A stretch of DNA of 64,000 bases from Veillonella sp. (GCF_041333735.1 NZ_JBGKFB010000001.1:310001-374000); one strand, 5' to 3'; shown: positions 24,880-33,549, counted from the stretch's first letter. Notes: generated by a model not told the origin, from the sequence alone. A program made the numbers and translations.

Positions 24880-24917
24880 ATAATAACACAAGGTACATCG
24901 TATTGCAAGGTACCTTG
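24880..24917 (-). promoter_or_regulatory. padR promoter overlapped by an AAGGTAC operator
   Basis: Minus-strand -35 TTGCAA (24903-24908), 17-nt spacer, -10 TATTAT (24880-24885). A perfect palindrome CAAGGTACCTTG (24906-24917) covers the -35, and a second half-site ACAAGGTAC (24888-24896) lies in the spacer, 17 bp apart. Binding there would block RNA polymerase. Confidence 0.65.
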
Positions 24918-25069
24918 TTAAAAATATATTTTACAAAACTAATTTTTGTTATTTTCATACCTAATAAAGATAGATAAACTCTAGGTTTATAGAGATAAAA
25001 ATATTTTCAAAATTATACTAATTTTAAGTTATTTATATTGAAATGCATCCCAAATATCATCTCACACAA

Positions 25070-25100
25070 GAAAATCCTCATCCAAAGGATGAGGATTTTC
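25070..25100 (-). terminator. Terminator after htrA
   Basis: 14-bp stem GAAAATCCTCATCC / GGATGAGGATTTTC with an AAA loop, 44 nt past the htrA stop. The T-tail is modest on both strands. Confidence 0.75.
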
Positions 25101-25143
25101 TATTCAGGATAAAGAGACTTCACGTATCTTAAATAGCCTGTAT

Positions 25144-26238
25144 TTAATTGGAAGATGCTTGTCCTAATTTAAGCTGTGTGCTCTTCATTTTACCGTTATG
25201 AGTATAAGATACCAAAACTGTATCACCAGGGCTCTTAGCATCGATTTGCTCTTTTAATTCTAACAATGTACTAATATCCTTACCATCAATTTGAGCTATA
25301 GTATCCCCTTCTACTAAACCAGCCTGTGCAGCAGGACCATTCGCATCAAGTTGAACGATGAGAAGACCTTCGCCTTCATAACTTACATTGTTACGCGCTG
25401 CTGTTTGACGATCCACAGCCCATACACCAATATAAGGACGCACAACCTTACCATTCTTAATAATAGAGTCTACAACTGTCATAGCGGAGTTGATTGGAAT
25501 GGCAAAGCCCATACCTTCAACGCCTTCTTTAGAAATCTTAGAGCTATTAATACCAATCAATTCACCATCTGCATTGATGAGAGCACCGCCAGAGTTACCT
25601 GGGTTAATAGCTGCATCTGTTTGGATCAATGGGAAGCGTTGACCTTGATCATCGATAGTACGTGCTAACGCACTGATTACACCAAATGTAACAGAGCCTT
25701 TAAACTCTAGGCCTAAAGGATTGCCAATGGCGATAGCCGGTTCCCCTACTTGTAAGGAATCAGAGTCCCCAATTTTTATAGGTTGAATATCCTTTGGTGG
25801 ATCAATTTTAACAACAGCTAAGTCTGTTTGAGCATCTGTACCGATAACGGTACCTGTTACGGTAGAACCATTAGACAAAGATACTGTAACTTGTCCATTT
25901 TTAGCACCTGCTACAACGTGGTTATTTGTTACAATATGGCCATCATTATCGATTAATACACCAGAGCCTACACCTTCTCCAGCATAAATGGTGCGGTTAA
26001 AAATATCCTTTTGGAAAACTTGTGTAGTAATACCCACTACAGCAGGACCAGATTCCTTAGCAGCTTGAACTACATATGTATTACGTGCATCTGTAATAGG
26101 CTTAGTTTGTTTTGTTTGCTCTCGCACAGTTGTTTGATGTGTCACAGGACTACCAAAGAAATAGTATCCACCACCTACACCAATACCAAGAGCTAGCACA
26201 CAGGCAATAATTGATTTTTTATATTTTGAAAAATTCAT
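25144..26238 (-). CDS. htrA: HtrA/DegP-like membrane-anchored serine protease
   Basis: A 364-residue periplasmic quality-control protease with one N-terminal anchor helix (about residues 9-28). The trypsin-like triad is H107 (TNNHVV), D139 (TDLAVVKI) and S216 (GNSGGAL). A single PDZ domain spans about 265-360 (GEGLLIVQLDANGPAAQAGL). One PDZ and an anchor are typical of DegS/Firmicute HtrA proteins. GAGATA-type site before the ATG. A strong palindrome lies 36 nt upstream. Confidence 0.94.
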   Translation of the reverse strand: MNFSKYKKSIIACVLALGIGVGGGYYFFGSPVTHQTTVREQTKQTKPITDARNTYVVQAAKESGPAVVGITTQVFQKDIFNRTIYAGEGVGSGVLIDNDGHIVTNNHVVAGAKNGQVTVSLSNGSTVTGTVIGTDAQTDLAVVKIDPPKDIQPIKIGDSDSLQVGEPAIAIGNPLGLEFKGSVTFGVISALARTIDDQGQRFPLIQTDAAINPGNSGGALINADGELIGINSSKISKEGVEGMGFAIPINSAMTVVDSIIKNGKVVRPYIGVWAVDRQTAARNNVSYEGEGLLIVQLDANGPAAQAGLVEGDTIAQIDGKDISTLLELKEQIDAKSPGDTVLVSYTHNGKMKSTQLKLGQASSN

Positions 26239-26273
26239 GAGTATCTCCTTATATCATTTCTTAATGATTTAAT

Positions 26274-26301
26274 AAAAATCAATTTTATAAAATTGATTTT
26301 T
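26274..26301. repeat. Perfect AT-rich palindrome upstream of htrA
   Basis: AAAAATCAATTTT - AT - AAAATTGATTTTT, 13-bp arms, 36-63 nt upstream of the htrA start. It may be an operator, or an RNA hairpin with terminator-like ends. It also lies just beyond the ncRNA terminator at 26365. Confidence 0.5.
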
Positions 26302-26351
26302 GATGAACCTATTATAGTACGCCATACTTTACAATGCAAGAGAGTATTTTC

Positions 26352-26531
26352 TCATATAAAACATAAAGGGCATTCACTAGCCGTCGCCAGGAATGCCCTT
26401 TATGCATATAGTTTGAGAGTGTAAGGACTGTTGAGAGAGAGTATATATGACCCAGAAAAGTTTGAGAGAGAACTTATTAAGAGAGAGAAGTTTAGTTTGT
26501 ACTTTTCTAGAATCAAACTTCAGCCTTACTA
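26352..26531 (-). ncRNA. Candidate small RNA with repeated CUCUC motifs (ncRNA-A)
   Basis: No ORF. A promoter (26537-26564) and a strong terminator (stem 26365-26375 / 26391-26401, AAAGGGCATTC, with a TTTATGTTTTATAT tail) delimit about 180 nt. On the minus strand it contains CTCTCTC three times (near 26488, 26468 and 26438) plus ACTCTC (26415-26420). AACTT/AAGTT repeats flank two of them and could form hairpins that display CUCUC in loops. Not a family I recognise. Confidence 0.55.
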
Positions 26532-26536
26532 GAATT

Positions 26537-26564
26537 AGTATACATTGTATATCTAAATTATCAA
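26537..26564 (-). promoter_or_regulatory. Promoter of ncRNA-A
   Basis: Minus-strand -35 TTGATA (26559-26564), 16-nt spacer, -10 TATACT (26537-26542). Five of six matches in each box; start predicted near 26531. No ORF follows. Confidence 0.55.
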
Positions 26565-26684
26565 AGTAACATTATAAAATATTGTTAAAACTTTGATTAT
26601 ATCTATATAATAACCTTCTGTAAATTCATATTTAATCAACATCCACGAATAACGTGAATATAATATGAATATCTCTTTCAGTTA

Positions 26685-27374
26685 TCAAACAAATTTATAA
26701 CCCACACCCCATACGGTAATAATATGTTTACTGTCTGATGGATTATCTTCAATTTCTTCACGTAAACGATTGATATGAACCGCTACAGTTGCATAATCAC
26801 CATAAGAGTCAAGACCCCATACACGAGAGTACAATTCTTCTTTACTAAATACGATATCACGATTACGCATTAAAAATTCTAATAATTGGAACTCTTTCTT
26901 TTTAAGGTGAACTTCTTTTTCGTTTACCCAAACTTTCATCATCTTAGGATCAAGACGAATTTCACCGGATTGAATAGCATTAGTTTCCATAGCATCACGC
27001 TCTGTTAAGCGTTTATATTGTGCCAACATAGCTTTGATTTTTGCAATCAATACAGATGGAGAGAATGGTTTTTCAATGTAGTCATCAGCGCCTACACCTA
27101 GGCCACGGATTTTATCAATATCATCAAGACGAGCCGTTACCATTACAATTGGTACGCGAACCTTGTCACGAATTTGGCGACAAACTTCAAAACCATCCAT
27201 TTCTGGCAACATAACATCAAGGATGATAAGGTCTACAGGAGTATTTAAAGCAGCCTCAATACCATCAGTACCATTAGTCATAATCGTAACATCATAACCT
27301 GCCACCATTAAATAATCACGCTCAATATTGGCGATATCCAAATCGTCTTCAATAATTAAGATATGTTCACTCAT
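26685..27374 (-). CDS. OmpR/PhoB-family response regulator
   Basis: A 229-residue response regulator. The receiver domain has acidic residues at EDD (9-11), the phospho-acceptor D53 (LIILDVMLPEMDG) and Lys in IEKPFSP near residue 103. The C-terminal winged helix (about 130-229) includes EFQLLEFLMRNRDIVFSKEELYSRVWG and VHINRLREEIE. It overlaps the histidine-kinase gene by 4 nt in the same operon, but comes first in plus coordinates, so the kinase is upstream in transcription only by frame order on the minus strand. Targets unknown. Confidence 0.93.
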   Translation of the reverse strand: MSEHILIIEDDLDIANIERDYLMVAGYDVTIMTNGTDGIEAALNTPVDLIILDVMLPEMDGFEVCRQIRDKVRVPIVMVTARLDDIDKIRGLGVGADDYIEKPFSPSVLIAKIKAMLAQYKRLTERDAMETNAIQSGEIRLDPKMMKVWVNEKEVHLKKKEFQLLEFLMRNRDIVFSKEELYSRVWGLDSYGDYATVAVHINRLREEIEDNPSDSKHIITVWGVGYKFV

Positions 27375-28711
27375 GATTCTTCTCCTTGTTTAGGAAATTC
27401 TAATATAACACGTAGACCATGTGGTCTTACATTTTCAATCACAACTCGGCCTTCAAAGATTTCCATAATTCGACGAATAATCGATAATCCAAGACCACTA
27501 CCTTCTTGTGGGTTCGTACGAGACGAATCTACACGGTAAAACGGACGCATTAGACGCTCTAGAGATTCCGGCGGTACCCCTGGGCCATCATCACTGATAA
27601 CACAGTATACATAATCATCATCACTAGTTACATCAATCACACAATGACCAATATCGGCCATTTTATACTTAGCACTGTTATTCAACACATTTTGCAAAAC
27701 ACGTTGTAACAATTGTGGATTTGCATTAATAAAAGCATTTTCAGTTGCTATGCGGGATTTGATTTCAAGTCCTCTTGTTTGATAAGGAGCCAAATGATCT
27801 TCAACAAAATCACGTACATATTGACCAAGTTCAATTTGTTCAGATGGCCGCGACTCTTTCTTATAATTCAATGTTGTAATAAGGAATAATTCCTCTAACA
27901 TAGAATCTAAATCATTAGCCCGCTTCAAAATGATTCCCATATAACGTTTTTGTTGCTCTTCTGTTGGTGCAATACCATCACGAACACCTTCTGCATAGGC
28001 TTTAATAGCTGTTAACGGCGTCCGAATATCATGGGAAATCCCAGCTAACAACTCTTTTTGTTGCTCCTGTTCCATTTCAATCTGACGATTGGCCATTTCT
28101 AACGATTTTGTCATATTCTTAACATGAATCATGATGAATCGTGTAACAAATCGGTTAATAGCAAAGAAGGTAACAATAAAGAGTAATATAGCCACTACAA
28201 TAATATAGAAGGAAACTGATTCCATTAAGCTATCACTACCATGAGTAGCTCGCTTTATTGCAATATGATATACGTAAGCATGACGCCCATCGTATTTCCT
28301 CATTTCATATACGAAAGTATTATTGGATTGATATACGATACCTTGTAATTCAGGGTTTACATCAATAAGACCAACAATAGCAGAGGCACTATAGATTTGA
28401 GGATTACCATAGGTGTACACCATATTACCTTGATCTAGTACTTCAACATATACTTCCTTCGGATCGAGTAGGCTATAGCTAGGCTTTACTAAGCTATCTA
28501 TTAAGTTGTTTTCTAAACCATAAAAGGTAATTGTTTCAGTGATTCGACTGACACTTTTAAACTGTTGTTCCTGCTCAATACGCAAATAGTAACCGGCATT
28601 AGCCAATATGCGCAGACCTGTAAAGTATAGCAAAAATAAGATAATTGCTATCAAAATAGGCACTACAAAGAGCACAACATTGGATATCCAAATCCGTATT
28701 TGTAAATTCAC
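27371..28711 (-). CDS. Membrane sensor histidine kinase
   Basis: A 446-residue kinase with two membrane helices (about 10-32 and 168-190) that flank a periplasmic sensor of about 130 residues. The dimerisation domain holds H227 in LLAGISHDIRTPLTAIKAYAEG. The ATPase domain has the N box (VLQNVLNNSAKYK), G1 (DDGPGVP) and G2 (GSGLGLSI). It is the first gene of the operon in transcription order; its TGA overlaps the regulator's ATG (ATGA at 27371-27374). The sensor region has no cysteine pair or named domain that I can see, so the stimulus is unknown. Confidence 0.93.
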   Translation of the reverse strand: MNLQIRIWISNVVLFVVPILIAIILFLLYFTGLRILANAGYYLRIEQEQQFKSVSRITETITFYGLENNLIDSLVKPSYSLLDPKEVYVEVLDQGNMVYTYGNPQIYSASAIVGLIDVNPELQGIVYQSNNTFVYEMRKYDGRHAYVYHIAIKRATHGSDSLMESVSFYIIVVAILLFIVTFFAINRFVTRFIMIHVKNMTKSLEMANRQIEMEQEQQKELLAGISHDIRTPLTAIKAYAEGVRDGIAPTEEQQKRYMGIILKRANDLDSMLEELFLITTLNYKKESRPSEQIELGQYVRDFVEDHLAPYQTRGLEIKSRIATENAFINANPQLLQRVLQNVLNNSAKYKMADIGHCVIDVTSDDDYVYCVISDDGPGVPPESLERLMRPFYRVDSSRTNPQEGSGLGLSIIRRIMEIFEGRVVIENVRPHGLRVILEFPKQGEES

Positions 28712-29121
28712 AGGGTTACCTCAATATCATAAACATTAGATACTTCTTATAGTTTACGCTATTTTTAATACTTAAAGCAAGTGAAAAGCTCAAAAAAGTG
28801 ATTTAACTTTCATATTTTCTTCATTGTTTGTTTATAATTGGCAGTTATTACATATAGTCAGTATACCTTTTATTATCTACTATTCTTAAGTTTTTTAATA
28901 TAAATTACACGCATCCGGGTGACTTATACCAACATACTATAAGTAATTTTTAGGACATTAAACATAAAGTTTTATAACGCTCTATTCAATAGTCTCTATA
29001 TTTTTTATAAAATCTCTAAATATAAAAATGCTATATCTGTAAAAAATAAATTCTTATACCTTATATTATTAACATCAAAACAGTTCCCCTACTCATATAT
29101 AATTCAATTGCCTTATTATAA
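28712..29121. other. AT-rich intergenic region without recognised genes
   Basis: About 410 nt between the sensor kinase start and the carboxyltransferase terminator. It is very AT-rich and has stop codons in all frames at short intervals. No tRNA, clear hairpin or repeat was found. It must hold the promoter of the kinase-regulator operon, but I could not choose a convincing pair of boxes. Confidence 0.5.
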
Positions 29122-29122
29122 A

Positions 29123-29159
29123 TAAAAAAAAAGGATTCCTAAGGAATCCTCTTTTTTTA
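29123..29159 (-). terminator. Terminator after the carboxyltransferase gene
   Basis: 8-bp stem AGGATTCC / GGAATCCT with a 3-nt loop, flanked by A-runs and T-runs that extend the pairing. The T-run lies on either strand. Confidence 0.8.
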
Positions 29160-29165
29160 TTTGGA

Positions 29166-30518
29166 TTAACGACGATTTGCATCGAAGAAGTTAATAGCAA
29201 CTTCTGGGAACATAGCGTAAGTCAATACGTCTTCGTCAGTGATACCATTGTAGCCTTTGGAAGCTAAATCTTGACGGTAACCTTCCAATTCAGGTTCGAT
29301 AAGATCTGCTGGACGGCAAGTGATAGGTTCTTCATCACCGATGATAGTGTGACGGATTTCGTCAGAAATTTTACCAGGCAATGCACCGTATTTACCGCGT
29401 ACAAGGTCTTTAACTTCGTTAGGAACCATTTTATAACGGTCGCCCATCATAACGTTCATCATAGCCATTGTACCAACGATTTGGGATGTTGGAGTTACCA
29501 ATGGAGGGTAACCCAAGTCTTCACGAACGCGTGGCATTTCATCCATAACGTCGAAGAAGCGATCGCCCATACCCATTTCGTTCAATTGGTTTTGAGTATT
29601 GGACAACATACCGCCAGGAATTTGGTAACGACGAACAGCTGGGATTACATCACTAGCTGGTTTCAAGTTGAATTCTTCAGCGATTTGTTGTTTTACTTTA
29701 CGGAAGTGGTCAACTAATGGAATGTATTTATCAAGGTCAAGACCAAGATCCCATTCAGTACCTTTGAACATTTCGATCATAGTTTCAGTAGCTGGTTGGC
29801 TAGTTGCATGAGCGAATGGAGAGATAGCAGTATCGATGATATCTACGCCAGCTTTAGCAGCTTCCCAGTATGTAGTGCTTGCAAGACCGCAAGTGAAATG
29901 GCTGTGCAAGTCGATTGGCAATTCGCCAAAACGTTTTTTGAATGTGGAAACCAAATCATATGCATCAGCAGGTCCTAACAAACCGGACATATCTTTGATA
30001 CATAAGGAATCTGTACCCATTTCTACCAATGTTTCAGCTACTTTCAAGAAGCTTTCAGTTGTATGAACTGGGGAGATTGTGTATACCATAGCGGATTGAA
30101 CGTGTGCGCCTGCTTTTTTGGAGTACTTAATAGCAGCTTCCATGTTGCGAGGGTCATTCAATGCGTCGAAGATACGGATACGATCAATACCATTTTTTAC
30201 AGCTGCATTACAGAATGCTTCTACTACATCATCAGAGTAGTGTTTGTAGCCCAACAAGTTTTGGCCACGAAGTAACATTTGTAGTGGAGTGTTTTTCAAA
30301 TTGGATTTCAATTTACGAAGGCGTTCCCATGGATCTTCATTCAAGAAACGAAGACAGCTGTCATAAGTAGCGCCGCCCCAACATTCAAGAGCTTCATAAC
30401 CAATTTCATCTAAAAGGCCAAGCACTGGTTCCATTTGTTCGTAACGCATGCGTGTTGCCAAAATAGATTGATGACCGTCGCGAAGAACGGTTTCGCAGAT
30501 TCTTAATTTTTTAGCCAT
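29166..30518 (-). CDS. Pyruvate/oxaloacetate carboxyltransferase subunit (5S / PycB / OadA-like), biotin domain absent
   Basis: A 450-residue carboxyltransferase of the DRE-TIM metallolyase family. The catalytic start is CETVLRDGHQSILATRMR (residues about 8-25), then metal-binding LHSHFTCG near residue 207 and the carbamylated-Lys region CIKDMSG near 180. A PycA-type helical tail follows (GYPPLVTPTSQIVGTMAM). It lacks a C-terminal biotinyl domain (no MKM), so it must work with a separate biotin carrier, as in transcarboxylase 5S or split decarboxylases. It moves carboxyl between oxaloacetate/pyruvate and biotin. It stands alone; a Crp/Fnr-like site is upstream at 30742. Which complex it serves cannot be decided. 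Confidence 0.88.
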   Translation of the reverse strand: MAKKLRICETVLRDGHQSILATRMRYEQMEPVLGLLDEIGYEALECWGGATYDSCLRFLNEDPWERLRKLKSNLKNTPLQMLLRGQNLLGYKHYSDDVVEAFCNAAVKNGIDRIRIFDALNDPRNMEAAIKYSKKAGAHVQSAMVYTISPVHTTESFLKVAETLVEMGTDSLCIKDMSGLLGPADAYDLVSTFKKRFGELPIDLHSHFTCGLASTTYWEAAKAGVDIIDTAISPFAHATSQPATETMIEMFKGTEWDLGLDLDKYIPLVDHFRKVKQQIAEEFNLKPASDVIPAVRRYQIPGGMLSNTQNQLNEMGMGDRFFDVMDEMPRVREDLGYPPLVTPTSQIVGTMAMMNVMMGDRYKMVPNEVKDLVRGKYGALPGKISDEIRHTIIGDEEPITCRPADLIEPELEGYRQDLASKGYNGITDEDVLTYAMFPEVAINFFDANRR

Positions 30519-30992
30519 GTTAATCCTCCAAATCGAAATAGTTTATGTATGTAATTTTATACATCCACTACATAACTATCTCATACCTATTTTTTTACGA
30601 TTTTTATAGCACTTGCTCACACAAGCAAATACTCAAGCAATCGTTAAGACATACTTATATTAGACTACTTATAGAATTCTTTGTCAACAACCACATTATG
30701 CTATTTACTCATAATTTCATGTATTCAATTATGATTTTTTCGTGATGGAAATCACAATAAAGTGCTAAAAAGCTAGGATTTAACATGTATTTTTAATCAA
30801 TTATATTTCTTTATAATTTCTCTTTTTAATGAGAAACCAAAATTTATATCGCAATAATTTTTAGTTATTATTGACTAGCTTTCAAAGTATATCGGTATTT
30901 ATAAATCTAGTGCTTCGATAATCATCGGTACGCTTATAAGCTCATCAATTTTATTGATAACATACCTGTATTATTGTAATTTATAAATATAC
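30519..30992. other. AT-rich intergenic region with one operator-like site
   Basis: About 470 nt between two minus-strand genes. It contains the GTGAT-N4-ATCAC site (separate entry). Otherwise it is AT-rich with no ORF or hairpin that I can support. It presumably carries the promoter of the 30518 gene. Confidence 0.5.
30742..30755. promoter_or_regulatory. Crp/Fnr-type palindrome
   Basis: GTGAT-GGAA-ATCAC, perfect 5-nt arms with a 4-nt centre, matching the Crp/Fnr-family layout. It lies about 225 nt upstream of the carboxyltransferase start. Confidence 0.45.
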
Positions 30993-31025
30993 AAAAGAAC
31001 CTACCTTTTATAGGTAGGTTCTTTT
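30993..31025 (-). terminator. Terminator after the envelope operon
   Basis: 14-bp stem AAAAGAACCTACCT / AGGTAGGTTCTTTT with a 5-nt loop and a T-rich minus-strand tail. Confidence 0.9.
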
Positions 31026-31045
31026 AGTAAGCAATTATTATTATA

Positions 31046-31372
31046 TTATTTTTCAGGTTTTACTTTTTTTGGTGCCGTTTCAAGAACGATATTTTTACCA
31101 TCCCGTTTAACTTGGATAGAGAATGCGCCCTCACCTTCTTTGAAGTATTCCATCTTAATATCGAGCAACATTTTACCAATTAACGTTTCTACCTTCTCTG
31201 TAAGGAATTCACGATAGAATGCATCTTCCTTTTGTTTTGGACTTTGATATACGACAGGTTTCTTAGCAGAACGCTCTCTATCAAGCATTGTTTCTTCAAA
31301 ATTTTCAGTATCTTTAAAGTTTTTCATCATATCCGCATCGGATAAGCCTTTTTGAATTTTAAACTTTGCCAT
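31046..31372 (-). CDS. Small protein of unknown function, end of the envelope operon
   Basis: I do not recognise it. 108 residues, charged, no signal peptide or membrane helix; the N-terminus (AKFKIQKGLSDADMMKNF) and the C-terminus are basic. Predicted helix with a short beta end (FSIQVKRDGKNIVLET). It overlaps the heptosyltransferase-family gene by 14 nt, so it is co-translated. A cytosolic adaptor or regulator of the same pathway is a guess from position. The operon terminator follows. Confidence 0.65.
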   Translation of the reverse strand: MAKFKIQKGLSDADMMKNFKDTENFEETMLDRERSAKKPVVYQSPKQKEDAFYREFLTEKVETLIGKMLLDIKMEYFKEGEGAFSIQVKRDGKNIVLETAPKKVKPEK

Positions 31373-32531
31373 ATTTATCTCCTATTAATTCGAAAACTGC
31401 CTTTTTCACACGTACCGATTCAATACCAGACATACAATATTGATCAGGCTTAGGACAACGTCGTTTACGACATCCTAAGCAATCTAACTCATCATTAACA
31501 AGAACCTTAAAGTTCCCCGTCAACGGTCCCCACAGCTTAGGATCTGTAGGTCCAAAAAGTGCAACAACAGGTTTATTTAAAGCTAGTGCAATATGCAATG
31601 AACCCGTATCAGCAGTTACTACTACATCGCAACTTTCAATTAAGGCCCCTACCTCTTGAAGTGTAGTTTTCCCCAACATATTCAGCATAATTTTATCAAG
31701 GCCATCAGCCGTTATGGAGTCCATCAACGGTTTGTATTGAGTCGCCTCTTTCGGACCACCTAAGCACACAAAATTGGCTCTATACTGAAGAGATTTAATG
31801 AGAGAATACCATTTTTCTTGAGGCCACTCTTTCGTCGCCCAAGATGTACCTAAGACAAGACCTATGCGCAGCGGCTTATCTACCTCTCCGCGATTTAAGG
31901 ATGTGTCATAATTAATTGATGCCCACTGTTCTTCTGCCCAAGTATGCAAATTAGAGGGCACAAAAAAATCCATATGGTATAAACGTTTACCACTAGAACC
32001 GTTGACTATGCAAGGTTTTTCATCATCAGTAATAACAGCAACAGATGTAGTTAATCCACTATGCTCTGCAACGGCTGTATTCAGTAATTTAGCAACCTCT
32101 ATATAACGCTTTATGACATGATCTGTACTCGGCTTTGCCTTGTAGTTAGTAAACATCCAATTCAGCTCTTTTGTACCACCAAGGCCAAGGCGAATGGGTG
32201 CACCTGATGCCAATAAAACGAGCCCTGTGATTAGTCGCCCTTGTACATCGACAGCCACATCAAATTTGTATGGTTTTAACTTATCTCTAAGTTCCCACCA
32301 CATGCGCCACATCGTTGGAATATGTAGTTTTTTAGAATGTGCTTCGTATTCATCCCGTTCCCAAGGAATGATTTCATCTACATAGGGATTTCCCTGTAAA
32401 AGTTCTACCATACTAGGGGTTACAATCCAATGTAGCTTTGCCTCTGGGTAATGCTCTTTGATCCAGCGCGCAGCCGGTGTGGCATGTAGGATATCACCTA
32501 TGTAACTGAGTCGTACAAATAATATATTCAT
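31359..32531 (-). CDS. Glycosyltransferase family 9 (LPS heptosyltransferase-like)
   Basis: A 390-residue GT9 enzyme that moves heptose (or a related sugar) from ADP-heptose onto the LPS core. The N-terminus MNILFVRLSYIGDILHATPA has the conserved Asp 13. The nucleotide-sugar block TADTGSLHIALALNKPVVALFGPTDPKLWGP spans about 300-330. A Cys-rich insert (LDCLGCRKRRCPKPDQYC) sits at about 347-364, as in WaaC/WaaF/OpsX relatives. The exact sugar acceptor is not assignable. Its presence argues for an outer membrane with LPS. Confidence 0.9.
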   Translation of the reverse strand: MNILFVRLSYIGDILHATPAARWIKEHYPEAKLHWIVTPSMVELLQGNPYVDEIIPWERDEYEAHSKKLHIPTMWRMWWELRDKLKPYKFDVAVDVQGRLITGLVLLASGAPIRLGLGGTKELNWMFTNYKAKPSTDHVIKRYIEVAKLLNTAVAEHSGLTTSVAVITDDEKPCIVNGSSGKRLYHMDFFVPSNLHTWAEEQWASINYDTSLNRGEVDKPLRIGLVLGTSWATKEWPQEKWYSLIKSLQYRANFVCLGGPKEATQYKPLMDSITADGLDKIMLNMLGKTTLQEVGALIESCDVVVTADTGSLHIALALNKPVVALFGPTDPKLWGPLTGNFKVLVNDELDCLGCRKRRCPKPDQYCMSGIESVRVKKAVFELIGDKYGKV

Positions 32532-32563
32532 ATATATCCTTTTAGTACATATATTATAGGAAT

Positions 32564-32596
32564 AAAGCCTTTATAATGAATCATTATAAAGGCTTT
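32564..32596 (-). terminator. Hairpin between the unknown protein and the glycosyltransferase
   Basis: 16-nt arms AAAGCCTTTATAATGA / TCATTATAAAGGCTTT with almost no loop. The minus-strand tail TATTCCTATAAT is only partly T-rich, so partial termination within the operon is possible. Confidence 0.6.
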
Positions 32597-32599
32597 TTC

Positions 32600-33541
32600 T
32601 TAAGATTTCTTTTTACTATCACTAGAAGATTTAGAAGATGTGTCATCTTCTGTTACCTTCGTAGTTTCGTCACTACCATCCTTAATGATAGTTTTTACAT
32701 CAGACAATGTTAATTCATTGAATGTTGTTGGATGATTGTAATTATAAACAGGTTTGAAGCCTACACCGAGTTTACCAGTGTAAACAGTTAAGGCATTGTT
32801 ATCCTCATCAACACGAGCAATATAGATAGTTTTATCCATATCAACACCGATCAAGCGGAAACGACCTGGTGGATTAATAACACGCCAACCGCCTTCAATA
32901 CCATTAAACATGAAGATATCACCAGTCTTGACATTATCATAGAAGAATCTATCTTCATCATAGAATACGCCAATATGACCAATATCTGTAGCTTGCATAT
33001 ACACACGACGCGTATCATAGTTAGCATCGGTACGATAAATGCGATATGCGTTTTCTTGAACTTTTACCTTCATGTAAACAACATTCGTCGCTTCAGAATA
33101 GGCGGCATCTACGATTTTACTATTACGAGGTAAATCTTCAAGTTTTGTATCTACTTCATGTTCTGGATCATCCGCATTGAGACGAGCCATAACAACCTCT
33201 CTAGAGTCATATAGCCCCATGATGGCATAGTTACGGTCAGGCATCCAACTAAAGTAACTAATAGAACGGCCCTTCAAATCAATCGTTGTAGGCTTACTTT
33301 CATTGGCCTTATAAATTTTCAAAGAGCTTTCAGTAACAACCGCCATGAACTGACGGTCATAAGATACATATTTAGTACCTTCCTTAATATCAGGGAAGTT
33401 TTTAGTATCATCCTTAGAAGCGCCGGCTACATTAAAATCCGTAGTCGGTGCAAACATATATTGATCAAGGTATAGGTACACCCCACCTTGCAGAAGAATA
33501 CCTACCGCAAAGGCGCTCAGTACACGCGTAAAAGGTTTCAT
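32600..33541 (-). CDS. Membrane-anchored extracytoplasmic protein of unknown function
   Basis: I do not recognise the family. The 313-residue protein has an N-terminal signal anchor (about residues 6-28). The rest is a series of short beta repeats, with positions such as YFSWMPDRNYAIMGLYDS and AAYSEATNVVYMKVKV, suggesting a beta-propeller-like fold. The C-terminal 25 residues are Ser/Lys/Asp-rich. It lies 8 nt after the phosphodiester-glycosidase gene, so a role in envelope polysaccharide assembly or sensing is likely but unproved. Confidence 0.65.
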   Translation of the reverse strand: MKPFTRVLSAFAVGILLQGGVYLYLDQYMFAPTTDFNVAGASKDDTKNFPDIKEGTKYVSYDRQFMAVVTESSLKIYKANESKPTTIDLKGRSISYFSWMPDRNYAIMGLYDSREVVMARLNADDPEHEVDTKLEDLPRNSKIVDAAYSEATNVVYMKVKVQENAYRIYRTDANYDTRRVYMQATDIGHIGVFYDEDRFFYDNVKTGDIFMFNGIEGGWRVINPPGRFRLIGVDMDKTIYIARVDEDNNALTVYTGKLGVGFKPVYNYNHPTTFNELTLSDVKTIIKDGSDETTKVTEDDTSSKSSSDSKKKS

Positions 33542-33549
33542 CTGTCCTC

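Noticed and set aside
26400..26490. CRISPR-like array from the repeated GAGAGAG motifs
   Set aside because: Units are 7-8 nt with irregular spacing and there are no cas genes; better explained as motifs in a small RNA.
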